NCBI GenBank assembly: GCA_963513935.1
Contig: OY740765.1
Span: 122,269,362-122,333,361, forward strand
DNA from: Aphrophora alni
Taxonomy: Eukaryota; Arthropoda; Insecta; Hemiptera; Aphrophoridae
Length of the DNA: 64,000 nt
Direction of reading: 5' to 3'
In this document: piece after piece, positions 23,769 to 34,619 of the stretch
How positions within the stretch are numbered: the stretch's first letter is position 1
Layout: each line of letters begins with the position of its first letter
The notes under the pieces: model-generated
What the model was told of the DNA's origin: nothing
The model's input: the letters and a program-made list of their open reading frames with translations, nothing else
The model's database searches: none
Made by a program: the position numbers and the translations under genes

Positions 23769-26325
23769 TGAGACGGTTTGGAAAAAGCCAAAAGTCTCAA
23801 GTCAATTTAAAACAATTTAAATTCCCGCGATAAAGCCATGTAGATGGGGGACGAGGAGGAACGATGACGTCACGCCAACAGGTGCTAGACACTGCATGTT
23901 GATTCGTGAAAAGTCACTCTTCCTCGTTTCTTATTTTATTAAAATACTAAATTATTAAAATAAATTAATGTTCAGTAGAATCAACCGATAAATAATATCG
24001 AAAAATAAATTTAAAAGCAATTAAAACAAAAAAGTTATACAAGTTTTTATAGGGGCTCAAAAACCTAAAATTTGGAAAAAACTTAAATTCAAAATTCAAA
24101 AAACGTAGAGTCATAACTCAGAGGGGAACTAACAATAATCATAAATAAAAAATATGAATTAATAATAATAAACAGGTGAGAATGGACTTAGAAAGTCATT
24201 CTTGGGGAGTTTTTTGGAATTTTTGAGTTGAAGGGGGGATTATTTAAAAAATAATAATAAGTACTATTGAAGAGACCACAATAGGGCACAATAATATGTA
24301 CTTAGAATCAAATTTCAAAATAAAATAAGGGAGATATAATAATTACAAAAAGTAAAACTTTAAAGCCCAAAAGTGGTTAAATTAAAAGTTAAAGGGGAGA
24401 AATAACATTGTAATTATAGATATCTATTATGTAAAATTGTAAAACATCAAAGCAGAAATGATAATATATAATGGGGGGGTTTTTATGAACAAAAACTTAT
24501 ACGATAAAAACTTTGGGACTTCAAGGACGTATAACTCAAAAACAAAACGAGTTATGTGAAAAGTACAAACAGAGTTTTTCGTCATAGTAAAAGAGGAACA
24601 AGATTTCGTCAAAAGAATTTTGAGAAAGGACTTATCTCAAAATTTGAAAAGAAGAAAAACCAAATTTCGGGAAAAGGGCGATAACTCGCGAACGAAGCGT
24701 AGTAGAACGATGAATCAAGTTCCACAAGACCCACAAGATGGATAGGAAGAAGAATCCGAAAGGAACTTTAAAATCGGTTCGAGCGTTCGAAAGTTATAGC
24801 GAGTTGAACGAAAAAACGACCAAAGTAGAAATTTTCATGCAAAAACCTGTAAAGTGGCGCGCGCACCCTCAGTAGGAATCTAAAGTCTGAAACATCATAT
24901 TGCCAACTTGGATCACAGATAACGTTGAAGAATAAATACAATAAATTATTAATTAAAAGGTGTTTTAATTAATAATAAAGGAAGAAAACTATTCATTAGT
25001 CAAAAAATATGACTAATAAAATATATAGTGTAAATATTTCAGACCAAAATGGCCTGAAAACACATAATATGAAGAAAATACCTTTTTCTCAAAAAGGGAG
25101 GAAAATTGGCTCCAAGAAGGGGAATAATTCCCACTGACAGGGAGACCGTAATTTGTCTTTCGAAAGGAGGACACTTTTGATTTGGAATCGACGCGAATAG
25201 GACGTTTCTTCTGCAACCGACTCTGAGCTGAGAGGAAGATTCAACTGTCACTCTACTTAACTGGACTTAGAATAATTTCAACTTTAATCGATCTTCAAGG
25301 CAACTTAGAAGAATTCGAGACCAGCATTCAACTACATAGCAGCTTACAGACTCTGGATCGAAAATATCATATCAACATCAGCCTAATTATACAACAAATT
25401 CCAAATCCAACTAGAACTTCTAATAAAGTGTGAAGGTATCTTATACTTAAGGAATAATTCGCAAATATTAACTTCATTTCAAATATAACGTCATTAGGGG
25501 AATTATTAAAAATTAAATTCATTTTTATACTTCTGCTTTGGTGTTGTAAATAATTAACAATTAAATACGACTTTTTCAGTACAGGAAAAACTGTTTGTGG
25601 TTCTGTCTGAAAAGTCAAGCGTTTTTATTTTTGTTTAGAATATAGAAAATATTACATTGGTAAATTTTGTCAAATATATAAATAGTTGTGTTGTTGTTTA
25701 ATCAAATTTTTGGTGTTATTAAAAAAGTTTATGAATTCAACATTTTTACTGTGCAAAAGAGAAAAGAATATATAAATAATTCATTTCTAAATTTTGTTGT
25801 GTTTTCAATATATATCCATTCTGTATATGCTATTAACCTTGTTTAAATATAAATCTTATATGTGTGCTCTGGTAATATAATTTGAAAATTTTAAAAGTTA
25901 TCATCAGAACTTAAGAGCCGATTTCTCCCAAAAGGCACGACCTTGGAGAGAGAGAGTGTTAATCTTAAGAAAGGTTCAAATAATCGAGCATTGAGATAAA
26001 ATTCAGGGAATTTTGCGTAAATTAAAAGTTGGTAAGTTTATGAGGACAAGCTCATACTTACTAGAGCCAAGAGTTGCAAAATCTTTGATTGAAAAAGGTA
26101 AAAGTGAGCATCTTGGCCTTGCCCGCGCTTGCTCTGAGCAGAAAGGTGGTTCGCCCAAACGGTGGTGATCGTACAGCGAGTTTAAGAGTTCGTGATAAAT
26201 AGCGTTCCAAAAAGGGAACGAAGAATCTTAAAATCGTGAGCGAAAGTAGGGTGGTAAGTGACGCTGCAACGAAACGGGGCACGAACTATACACACCCGAA
26301 AAGCGAAAGGGAGCGGAGCGTGGCA
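23769..26325 (+). mobile_element. solo LTR, family A (LTR-A3)
   Basis: TGAGACGG at 23769 to GCGTGGCA at 26325, 2557 bp, same orientation as LTR-A1 and LTR-A2 but with many small differences, so an older, separate insertion. No internal region. It is followed by ACACA and then the continuation of the interrupted virus-like element. Confidence 0.88.
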
Positions 26326-26330
26326 ACACA
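26326..26330. repeat. target-site duplication ACACA at right edge of LTR-A cluster
   Basis: ACACA follows the last LTR. The left edge reads ATT then (AC)18. Host sequence ...AATAATATT-ACACA-TTACTCC... is implied before insertion. Confidence 0.6.
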
Positions 26331-28059
26331 TTACTCCTATAATTAGGATCTCTGCCTACAGTAAAAAAATTTTTAAGCGAATCCAAATCGCGGCGCTATT
26401 CGACCGTAACAATTTTTCGGTAATAAAATTGCAGTATCTGGATTCATTCATTACCTCTCTATCATATTTAGGAATAATATCCCTATATAGGTCGTATCCT
26501 GGCGCTAATATGGTACTTTTTTGGTAGAAATGCAAAATCTGATAATCTTACAAATCCGAGTCCTGAAAAAGTAGTATAAACACAATGACAATTAATATTA
26601 CCAACTTTTTTTCTACCAAGGTAAATATATGTTCATAACTGTATTTCTTTTCACTTTCAAACGTTTCCTGCTCAACACTTTTTATTTGGGAAATGCGCTT
26701 GGCAATACTATTAATTATTTTAACAAATTCTGATAAACATCTTTATCTTCAATACTTTTATCGTATTTAATAAAAAAAATAAACGTTTTTTTAAAAAAAT
26801 AAACCTTTTTAAAAAAATAATAAACCTTAGTCCAAAATTGTTTTTATGATTTTTTTTTTTTTTCTAGTTTTTGCAATCTATCTTTGTTATCTCAATTTTT
26901 ATTTAATGTGAGCCTTTTTAACCCGGTGTTATCAATTTGTTTACAAAATTTTGTGATTAGTATTGTACAATTTGGCTGTTATGGGTTTTATTGTATTTAG
27001 CGTTTTTAAATAGATCATAGAAAAGTTCGTCATATATATCGCTATCATTTTCATCTACATCGCTTTCATTTTCAATAACTTTGGGAAAAAAAGACACTTT
27101 ACTTTTTTACTAACTACATGTTTTCCTTTTAAAATTAAAATAGGGATATGGTATCTAAAATATTATCTATTCAATTTCTGGCCATAAATACATTTTGATT
27201 TTTTTTTTTTTAGCACCAAATAAGGTGTAGGTATACACAAAATTTCATTAACAGTATTATTATTATTATTATACATTTTATAACGTGTTTCATAATTATC
27301 ATTAATACATTGTTCTATTATATAAAAATGAAATTGATTTATAATTTTTGAAATAAACTTAATATAATTATCTGACGTTTTGCTTATTTATTCCAAAAAA
27401 TATTCCCAACTGCAGAGATAATACAGATTGAAAATTGTAATTAATAATTTTATAAGAACCAATTAATTAGCAGCTTTAAACCTTATATTTGATGAATATT
27501 CAGAAATACTTGTGGAAGCTTGTACATCAATATTGAGAGTGGAGGATGAAGGATGGAAAAATATTTGACTTTCCGTAGCGGTTACGTCTCATATCTTCTT
27601 CTTCACGAAATGAGTTGGATAAATCAACTATATTTGCAGTAGTCCATTTTCTAAAAAGAATAAAATGATTTTTAATCATTTTAATATTTTATAAACTAAT
27701 CACAAGATATTGCGTTAAATCAAACATATTACAATAACTCACATTCTAAAACACATTTGAGTAATGTATTATATTATTTATATTAAAATAGCTCATTTAT
27801 TTATTATTTTTAGAAAACTGTTAATTCATTATCTAAAAACATTTACATAAAATTTCGACAATATATTAAATTAATTATATTTATAATAATCCATTTTTAT
27901 TTAAGAAACTGATAAATCGACCAAAATAAATTTTACATAGAATTTATTATATAAAATTATAAAATAAACAAATATATTTAACTTACATTATATTTCCGAG
28001 ATAATTAATTTAATCTTGCATACATTGCATACGCTATAAGACGTCGTACGTAATAATAC
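26331..28059 (-). pseudogene. decayed minus-strand coding DNA of the virus-like element
   Basis: The left 210 bp (to about 26545) has long minus-strand open stretches (for example IIPKYDREVMNES). They lead into the gene remnant left of the LTR cluster, and the frame remains open across the implied empty site. Further right are shorter open minus-strand runs, such as VIENESDVDENDSDIYDEL (about 27080-27030) and ISKTSDNYIKFISKIIN (about 27385-27330), with stops between them. I recognise no family. Two oligo-A/T runs lie near 26850 and 27205. Confidence 0.35.
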
Positions 28060-28420
28060 AGGATATAAGTTATTTGATTTGTTGGCTGAATCTTCCATAC
28101 CGTAATTATTTCGTTACTCCAATTACGTAAATAGCCCTTAGTTGTTTTTGAAATCGACTAGTTTTAACACTATCTCCAATATTAAATTTACCTTCTTTAT
28201 AGAGCACAATTTTTTTATTAGATTATTAATAAATAATAATAATTAATTCAACACTGCTAATTCATTAGTTTTATTAACTTGTACAGTTTTGATGCCAATA
28301 GTCGAATGCACTGTATAATCTTTATTATGATTAGTACTATATTCAACCTTTTGTAATTAAATTGAGCAGTACAATATTTCCACATCATTTCTCTATTTAA
28401 ACATTGTGTCCAAATTTAAA
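28060..28420 (-). pseudogene. retroviral-type integrase C-terminal remnant (Polinton-like)
   Basis: Reading right to left: CLNREMMWKYCTAQFNYK (about 28400-28335), then TNHNKDYTVHSTIGIKTVQV (about 28340-28275), KFNIGDSVKTSRFQKQL (about 28200-28150) and, one frame over, GYLRNWSNEIITVWKIQPTN (about 28145-28085). The order is the end of the rve catalytic core (the H-[SR]-T-x-x-x-x-P-like block) followed by the chromo-like C-terminal domain that binds DNA. Polintons carry such an integrase for insertion. Frameshifts and stops kill the gene. The catalytic D,D region upstream is not recognisable. Confidence 0.65.
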
Positions 28421-28449
28421 CATCTTTGTGGGTCCAATTATTAAGTTGA

Positions 28450-29323
28450 AAACATGCACCAACGCTATTTATTTTTATTCATTGTTACACAAACAATTTA
28501 GGGACTATTATTTTTTGGTTGTAAATCATATAGTGTTAGCTTAGCGAGACAAATTGCTCTAGACAAATTTCCACAAATAGAAGGTCCATCAATACAAGTC
28601 TTTGTGTGCTGGAAAAAGTATAAAGGCACTCTCAAAGTGTTTATACTTTCCACCTCGTTAGTAAGAGAGTATTTATCAATTATTTGTTTTGCTTCTAATA
28701 TACAATGATAAATTTTAATACACTTTCAAAATGCAATCAATATCCGTTAATCTCTCTACTACACTATTATAAATATTATATAGTTAGCGAGTTTATTAAT
28801 CTAATCCTACCTGTTTCACTCCATGGTTAACACTGATAAATTTTATATACATTTTTTTTCTAAACGTCTATTTCACCCTCTTCTTTTTCCCAATAAATAT
28901 TTTTCACAAAATGATATGTTAGGAAGAGATATTAAACTTATTCCACCACTATTTTCGATATATTTAAAATGTCTATCTGGCCCATAAATAATAAATTGAG
29001 GATTTATAACACATAAATCACACTAATAGTCGGATTTCCCTAGTAAATCCTCTAATATTTCATCAGGATCAATAATTAGTTTACAATAACACATACCAGT
29101 TTTTGTAATATCTAAATCATTTTGTATTGCTCGTTTACAAATACACTCTAAATTTAAACAAATTGTTTTATCTATATAATAAAATGCTTGTGCTATAACA
29201 AAATTATGTGAATAAGCAAATTCAGATACTTCTGGACAGTTCATAAGTTTAACAATATTCAAGAGTTTTAAATTGTTCAAATCAATATTAGTAGTCATAA
29301 TTTTCAACATTATCACATTTTAT

Positions 29324-29374
<51 letters not shown>

Positions 29375-29760
29375 AACATATCAATAACGTTTTATAATTA
29401 GTTTTTAAATCATCACAAATGGTTTGAGGTATAATTAATTAATTAATTTCTGTATAATAGAATTCATAACAAATAATTTGCGCGCACAATCAAATAAACA
29501 AATAAACTAATCATATATTATGTAAAGTATTTTCACACAGTTTATAAAATTTATCATAGTCCTCATTAGGCACAACACGTATTTTTATAATTAATTTATT
29601 AATATACACACAAGCACACGTCTTTAATTAAATTGTCTTCCCTCCTTGAGCATAGTTTCGAACGAACACAAATTATAACATTCCACTATAATATTTTCAT
29701 ACTCCTCGTAACCTTTTTTAAAATATCAAACAATTAATCATCGGGATTATACCCGGCCCT
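28450..29760 (-). pseudogene. unknown cysteine-containing minus-strand gene (decayed)
   Basis: The best part is an open frame from 29316 to 29023 starting MIMLKIMTTNIDLNNLKLLN and including CICKRAIQNDLDITKTGMCY. After its stop, coding pattern continues (CDLCVINPQFIIYGPDRHF, about 29010-28950; EKYLLGKRRG; EVESINTLRVPLYFFQHTKT and CGNLSRAICLAKLTLYDLQ, about 28650-28530). Upstream, short open runs such as EYENIIVECYNLCSFETML (about 29700-29640) may be its front or another gene, across a (TA)n tract. Cysteine spacing hints at a metal-binding fold. I do not recognise the family. It sits immediately upstream of the integrase remnant on the same strand. Confidence 0.4.
29326..29372 (+). repeat. (AT)n microsatellite
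   Basis: About 23 AT units within AT-rich DNA on the upstream side of the unknown minus-strand gene. Confidence 0.9.
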
Positions 29761-30741
29761 GAGATATAAATTAACTTTATATCAGAGCGTGTAAAAATAT
29801 TTGCATTTCACTAAATATTGGATAATAATCTAACAACGACATGGCCTAGAACTGTTTAGCTAATCACTTTATAAACTGGTATTAAAAACAAGTCTTAGCT
29901 GATTAGGTACAATTTAATAAACTACAAGGATTATGTGTCACATATTGAGGCAAAATATAAATAATCTTAATTCTAAGTTTTAAAAAAGAAAGAAGATATT
30001 AAAGGAAAATATCAATGACAGTCAGTAATACTACCTCTAAACAGTCAACAAAAGTCTAAAAAACCACTAAATAAGTAGGTTATCTGAACAGATGATTTAT
30101 TATGGGTCTGATTAAAGACCGTAAGCTAATTCTCGGAACATGATCAGCTGTATTGGATAAATCAGTTATCAAACTGGAATTAGCTAGAACACTTTAAATT
30201 GAAAATTAGGATATCCTACTGTTTCTGAGACTAAATTATTGTAAAAAAATTACATTTAATTTAGGAGGGAAAAAGTATGAAATGTTTTAATGATTTAAAG
30301 AACTAAAAATAAAAACCTAATTTATGGCAGAAAGGGCGATGGAGAAAAAAACTTGTTGACACATTAGCTTGTTTAGTAAAGAAATTTTTATATTATTATT
30401 TTTTGTAGTTTTTGTGTATTTATTAATTTTTTTGTGCTTTTATTTATTTATTTATTTTTTTACGGAAATTACTACCACAAAAAAATCTGGATGTCTTTCG
30501 AAAAATTGGAGAGACATATTACAAAATTTATCGTAACATAAAGGAAAAATAAATCTAACTAACTATTGAATATGATCCTTACCAATATAAAATAAGTAAT
30601 GAAAAGGAGTACTTACTCAAGTTGTTGATAAACATAAAATACAGAAAAATGGCTCAACAGTGAACCTTTTAAGGCATACCAAAATGACAGTAATTTTGTC
30701 GGTCAAAATTATTTTCAAAAAGGTTAACTGCAGAAGGAAAG
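29761..30741. other. unassigned AT-rich DNA between divergent gene groups
   Basis: Separates the minus-strand integrase group from the plus-strand capsid group. No supported gene; it could hold divergent promoters of the former element, but nothing specific is visible. Confidence 0.4.
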
Positions 30742-30942
30742 ATGAATAATTTCGAAACATTGAAGGATAAATTTACGCTAATATCGGAAATAAATAATAA
30801 AAAATGTGGGATATTAAGAGAGGGGGATCAAAAAACCGTATCAACTCAAACAAAAGTTTCATTTGTGCATTTATTAAGGGGGAGAATCCCTAACTCCCCC
30901 CCCCCCCAATATAAATTACTGCAACATAAATTACTTGACTAA
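30742..30942 (+). CDS. small hypothetical protein upstream of capsid cluster
   Basis: A 66-codon open frame (MNNFETLKDKFTLISE...) directly upstream of, and almost touching, the next plus-strand gene. Its end runs through a C10 homopolymer, so its C-terminus may be out of frame. I do not recognise it. Its spacing suggests it belongs to the virus-like element's structural operon-like cluster, or that it is a chance frame. Confidence 0.3.
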   Translation: MNNFETLKDKFTLISEINNKKCGILREGDQKTVSTQTKVSFVHLLRGRIPNSPPPQYKLLQHKLLD

Positions 30943-30944
30943 AT

Positions 30945-31730
30945 ATGGAGAATGTAAAAAAAAATATTTTAATACTGCAGGAAAGTATACATAAATTTCA
31001 AAAAAAAAATCAGCATATGACTTCTGTACTTAGTGATTTAGATAAGGATATGTTAAATTTATTAATTGAAAAACATATTAACGATAGGGAAAAATGGTTA
31101 CAATATCAACAAATATTACAAAACTATTTACACTTCTCCAATCAGGATCGATCACCACTTCAAATATCAATAGTTGAAACAAATAATGGTAAAAATCAAA
31201 CTACACCAACACGGTTTCTAATCAATCGTTCAGAAATTTTAGAATCAATACTTCGTTCTTATCAACAAGATGCAACAAATTTGTTGAAAAGGATTGAAAG
31301 AGGGGATTTAATTTCATGGAATTCATCTGGTGTAGTTCAAATAGAAGGTACAATACCCTCGTCGAATATTGTTGATCTTATTAATGATGTAATTAGAACA
31401 AGGAAAACGTCAACCTAATGATTGACCTCAATTTATCGATGCATTGAAGAAACTAAATTACCAAGGGGTTTAATAACGAACCCTAGACGTCGTGATTACA
31501 TGGACTCGTCAAGGGAGGATAGTGAAAAGTACAACTTAGATGACGGTATAAAATATACTCCTAAGAGGGTGATTGATCCATTGTTTAGTTACCCAAAGAC
31601 GAGAAAACCTCAAGTAACAAACATATCCTACTCTACTCTAATAAATCAATCGCCTACATCCTCATCTCAGAACACACCATTAAGTCAACTGCATAGACAG
31701 TCAATTAATTACACCTGTAAACCCTTGTAA
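30945..31730 (+). pseudogene. hypothetical virion-cluster protein of Polinton-like elements (frameshifted)
   Basis: The first part is open from ATG 30945 to 31418 (157 codons), helical with a heptad-like region, and ends in ISWNSSGVVQ and SNIVDLINDVIRTRK. The second part lies in another frame: PQFIDALKKLN (about 31425), then LPRGLITNPRRRDYM (about 31450-31500), and on to 31730. The linked blocks S-N-I-x-D-L-[IV]-N-D and A-L-[KE]-x-[LT]-N...G-L-I-x-N-P form a protein I associate with the capsid gene cluster of such elements; its role is unknown to me. One or two frameshifts and an in-frame TAA/TGA near 31416-31425 break it. Confidence 0.5.
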
Positions 31731-31754
31731 AAGTGGAATATTTACAAATTGTAA

Positions 31755-32270
31755 TATGGAGAATAAACTTAGTAAGATTTATTACGACTCAATAAATCCA
31801 GTAAATAAATTGTAAACAAGCGTGAACATTATTGAAGCTTTAAACAATGATGAAAATATTGGAAGATATGTACAATTTAATTTCGATGAACGGTCACACC
31901 TTATATCACTACAAACTTTATCAAATGATGTAACTCAAATATAATATTTACCAACTTTAGCCCTACAGTTATGGTTTGATCCGATGGAGACCGATTTAAT
32001 TAACAACAACCACACATCGGCATATCCAGCTAATATGGGACTTGGTGTACCAAGTCAAATGTATATTTACTGTGACATAATAGAATCACAATATGTTGGG
32101 GACGATATCAGTCAACTTCTGAGAGTTGTGAATATCGACTGGTCTAAATATAGATATGAATCACATTTGGTAGCTCATTACCATTTAAGTTTGGAACGAT
32201 AAGAGTGAAACTTCATTTTAAACGACTTCATTCCAATGAATCAACTCAACTTGTACGACCCTTACCTGAC
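31755..32270 (+). pseudogene. virion structural protein remnant (penton-like candidate)
   Basis: Pieces in order: MENKLSKIYYDS (about 31757), NIGRYVQFNFDERSHLISL (about 31856), then an open frame 31984-32202 with NMGLGVPSQMYIYCDIIES, VGDDISQLLRVVNI and HLVAHYHLSLER, then VKLHFKRL near 32208. The Y-[IV]-Y-C-D-I-[IV]-E-x-x-x-V-G-D...L-L-R-[VI]-V block is one I associate with a structural protein of Polinton/adintovirus-like elements, encoded just before the minor and major capsid genes. I infer a penton or vertex role from position only. Several stops and frameshifts. Confidence 0.5.
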
Positions 32271-32279
32271 TTATTATAA

Positions 32280-32658
32280 GTTGGAGGTAAGGGTGTTGGA
32301 GGTGGAACATACAGGGTATATAAAGGTACTCCGTATCAGAGAGGACAGGGATAGAGAGATTTCTTGGGGGAATCTTTCGAACTGATAGAATCTGATATAA
32401 TCTGGTAGTAAAACGATCATGAGGCATTTAATACCAGAAAACAATATTCTAGGTGATATAGTACAAACAGGAGATCCTAAAAATGCATTTCAAAATAGGG
32501 TTAGGGAATTTACAGGAACATTAAAACGTAAAGCAGATAAAATAATTGATGACTTACTATCAGGGTCTGGATATATAAAGAAGAGGAAAGTAACAACTCA
32601 GTCTCTCACAAAACTCCTTAGGAAACATGTCAGCATAAAAAATAAAGTAAAAAAATGA
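32280..32658 (+). pseudogene. pX-like basic minor capsid protein (broken)
   Basis: The front reads GVGGGTYRVYKGTPYQRGQG (32292-32351) and is cut by TAG. After a degraded stretch an open frame 32419-32658 gives NILGDIVQTGDPKNAF, TLKRKADKIIDDLLSGSGY and KKRKVTTQS. The G-x-P-Y-Q-R-G-x-G head and the basic SGSGYxKKRK tail are the two ends of a small basic, membrane- or DNA-associated minor capsid protein of adintovirus-like elements. The hydrophobic middle is scrambled. It lies 30-40 bp before the major capsid remnant on the same strand. Confidence 0.55.
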
Positions 32659-33745
32659 TTTATTGTCATAAAAAATTGCATTTCTTCACCAACAATCTTG
32701 TGAGTGTACAAAATCAGAACTGGATTTATTTACAATACCTGCAACACAGACGAGTATAAAAAACAGACATTGGATACAGTATAAACTGCATTGACTGATG
32801 ATTTACCAATTGAGTTTGTTATTCCAGGACAGGAAGATGAATATATTTATCATACACATTGTTAAATTTAAAAGTAAAGATCTTAAAATCTGATTGGAAC
32901 AAATTTAGCAGAAATGGAAAAGGCTGGACCAGTAAATAATTTACTACACTCATTGAATTGACATTTGGACATATATTTAAACCAAAAACTAATTTCACCA
33001 CCAAATAATACCTACCCTTATAGATCGTATATTATAGAAACATTATTAAACTACGGTCCTACAGCAGAAAAAAAAAATCAACTTCTGATTTATGGTATTC
33101 AGACAAGCCCGGATCTTTGGACGATGTTAATGATGCAAACAGTGGACCTGTAAAACGACGTACGTAAATCTGTGGATTTGATAGGGACATCTTTACAGTG
33201 ACATACTTAACCAAGAAAAGTTTCTTCTAAATGGTGTGGAATTACGTCTTCGGTTGATACGGACCAGGGATGCATTCTCCCTTATGTCGTCTGAATCAGC
33301 AAAATAAATATAATAGAAGCAAATCTATTCGTTAGAAAAATATAAATCAACCACTCTGTTCTTCTAGCACACAGTAAAACACTTGAATTAAGTTCTGCAA
33401 AATACCCTATCACACGGGTGGAAGTGAAAGCGCTCACCATCCCTACATGGGTTCAGGGAAAGTCTTTAAATAATATTTTTCTAGATCAACCTTCGAAACG
33501 TGTTATTAATAGTTTAGTTAGTAATAAAGCTTTCAATGGTGATTTTAAAACCAACCCATACAACTTTAATTTCAAAACTAATTTCTTCTCACTTTATATT
33601 AATGGAGTTCAAATCCCTCAAGACCGATTCAGCCGGATTATGAAACCAACGGATTATTATGTATGTGCATACATTGTTTTCTGGAACAGGAATACATTTT
33701 ATGAATGATGGAAATGATATATCGAGAGACGATTATTCAAAAGGT

Positions 33746-33750
<5 letters not shown>
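32650..33750 (+). pseudogene. major capsid protein (hexon-like, Polinton/adintovirus type), broken
   Basis: Double-jelly-roll capsid protein remnant. In order: SCECTKSELDLFTIPATQTS (about 32696-32755), HWIQYK, DDLPIEFVIPGQEDEYIY (about 32797), MDIYLNQKLISPPNNTYPY and YIIETLLNYGPTAEKK (from 32965), FDRDIFTVTYL (about 33176), VEVKALTIPTWVQGKSLNNI (from 33418), NPYNFNFKTNFFSLYINGVQ and a last block FSGTGIHFMNDGNDISRDDY (about 33679-33738). These blocks are those of the insect genome proteins often labelled F54H12.2-like, which are Polinton capsids. At least five frameshifts or stops. The C-terminus ends in an (AT)n tract and is lost. Confidence 0.75.

Positions 33751-33800
<50 letters not shown>
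33748..33800 (+). repeat. (AT)n microsatellite inside the capsid gene
   Basis: About 26 AT units immediately after the last recognisable capsid residues; no capsid coding pattern resumes on the right. Confidence 0.9.
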
Positions 33801-33804
<4 letters not shown>

Positions 33805-34619
33805 AAATAAAAAACAAAGACATAAAAAAAGTTTTATTATACAATAGAATCAAAGATTTAAAAAAAAAATCAATATATATATATTTGTAAAATCTATTTT
33901 GTTTGTGTAATTATAGAGCACATCACCGATTTAAGGGCTGTGAACCTTCTTTTTTCGTACCAGAAATTAATTATTTTTTTATTTATAAATAATTTTGTTA
34001 GTTATAAATTTTGTTCTCAAAATTACTTCATCAAAATATATAAATATTGTACATGGCTGGTTTAAAATATTATTACACTCAAGATATATTTTATTTCGTG
34101 AATTAATAATAGATGCATGTTGTAGTTATCGTGTAAATAGGTTGATCTCTTGAATAAGCACTACAACAAAACAGTTATACAATTGATTGTCGTAATCTAT
34201 TCACTCAACACAGCACACACAACTTTATTGTACTTTCTTTTTTTACCACCAGATATGGATTAACTTTTGCCATTCATCACATCAGATGGCTTCAACACGT
34301 CACATGTGTTGTGATGAAATATACAGAACACATGTTTCCTGTGAAAACTCAGAATGAAACATGGTTAGTGCGAAGTTAAACAAGAATACATATATTTACA
34401 AGCCCAGAACATGACTTACACTGTTTTTTATCTTGCAGGTCCTGAGAATGACCATACCAATGACGTAATTACTTTTCTCTTTAAATATTTTCAAGTACTT
34501 TATTACTATGAATTAAAAGTCTCTTTACAGTATAATTTCATTGTTAATAACAGATGTTTTATGTTTATAAGAATAATATTTTTCAACTATATGAAAGTGT
34601 GTAATTTAAAACTTGTAAA
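33801..34619. other. unassigned AT-rich DNA
   Basis: No supported gene. An 80-codon frame at 34411-34653 has no recognisable motif and runs into the Helitron start. Confidence 0.45.

Noticed and set aside
23434..23820. Open frames of Cys-Val or Thr-His runs over CA/TG tracts (also near 11575, 40372-40843, 43039, 57784-58128)
   Set aside because: They are translations of dinucleotide repeats; length comes from the repeat having no stops, not from coding.
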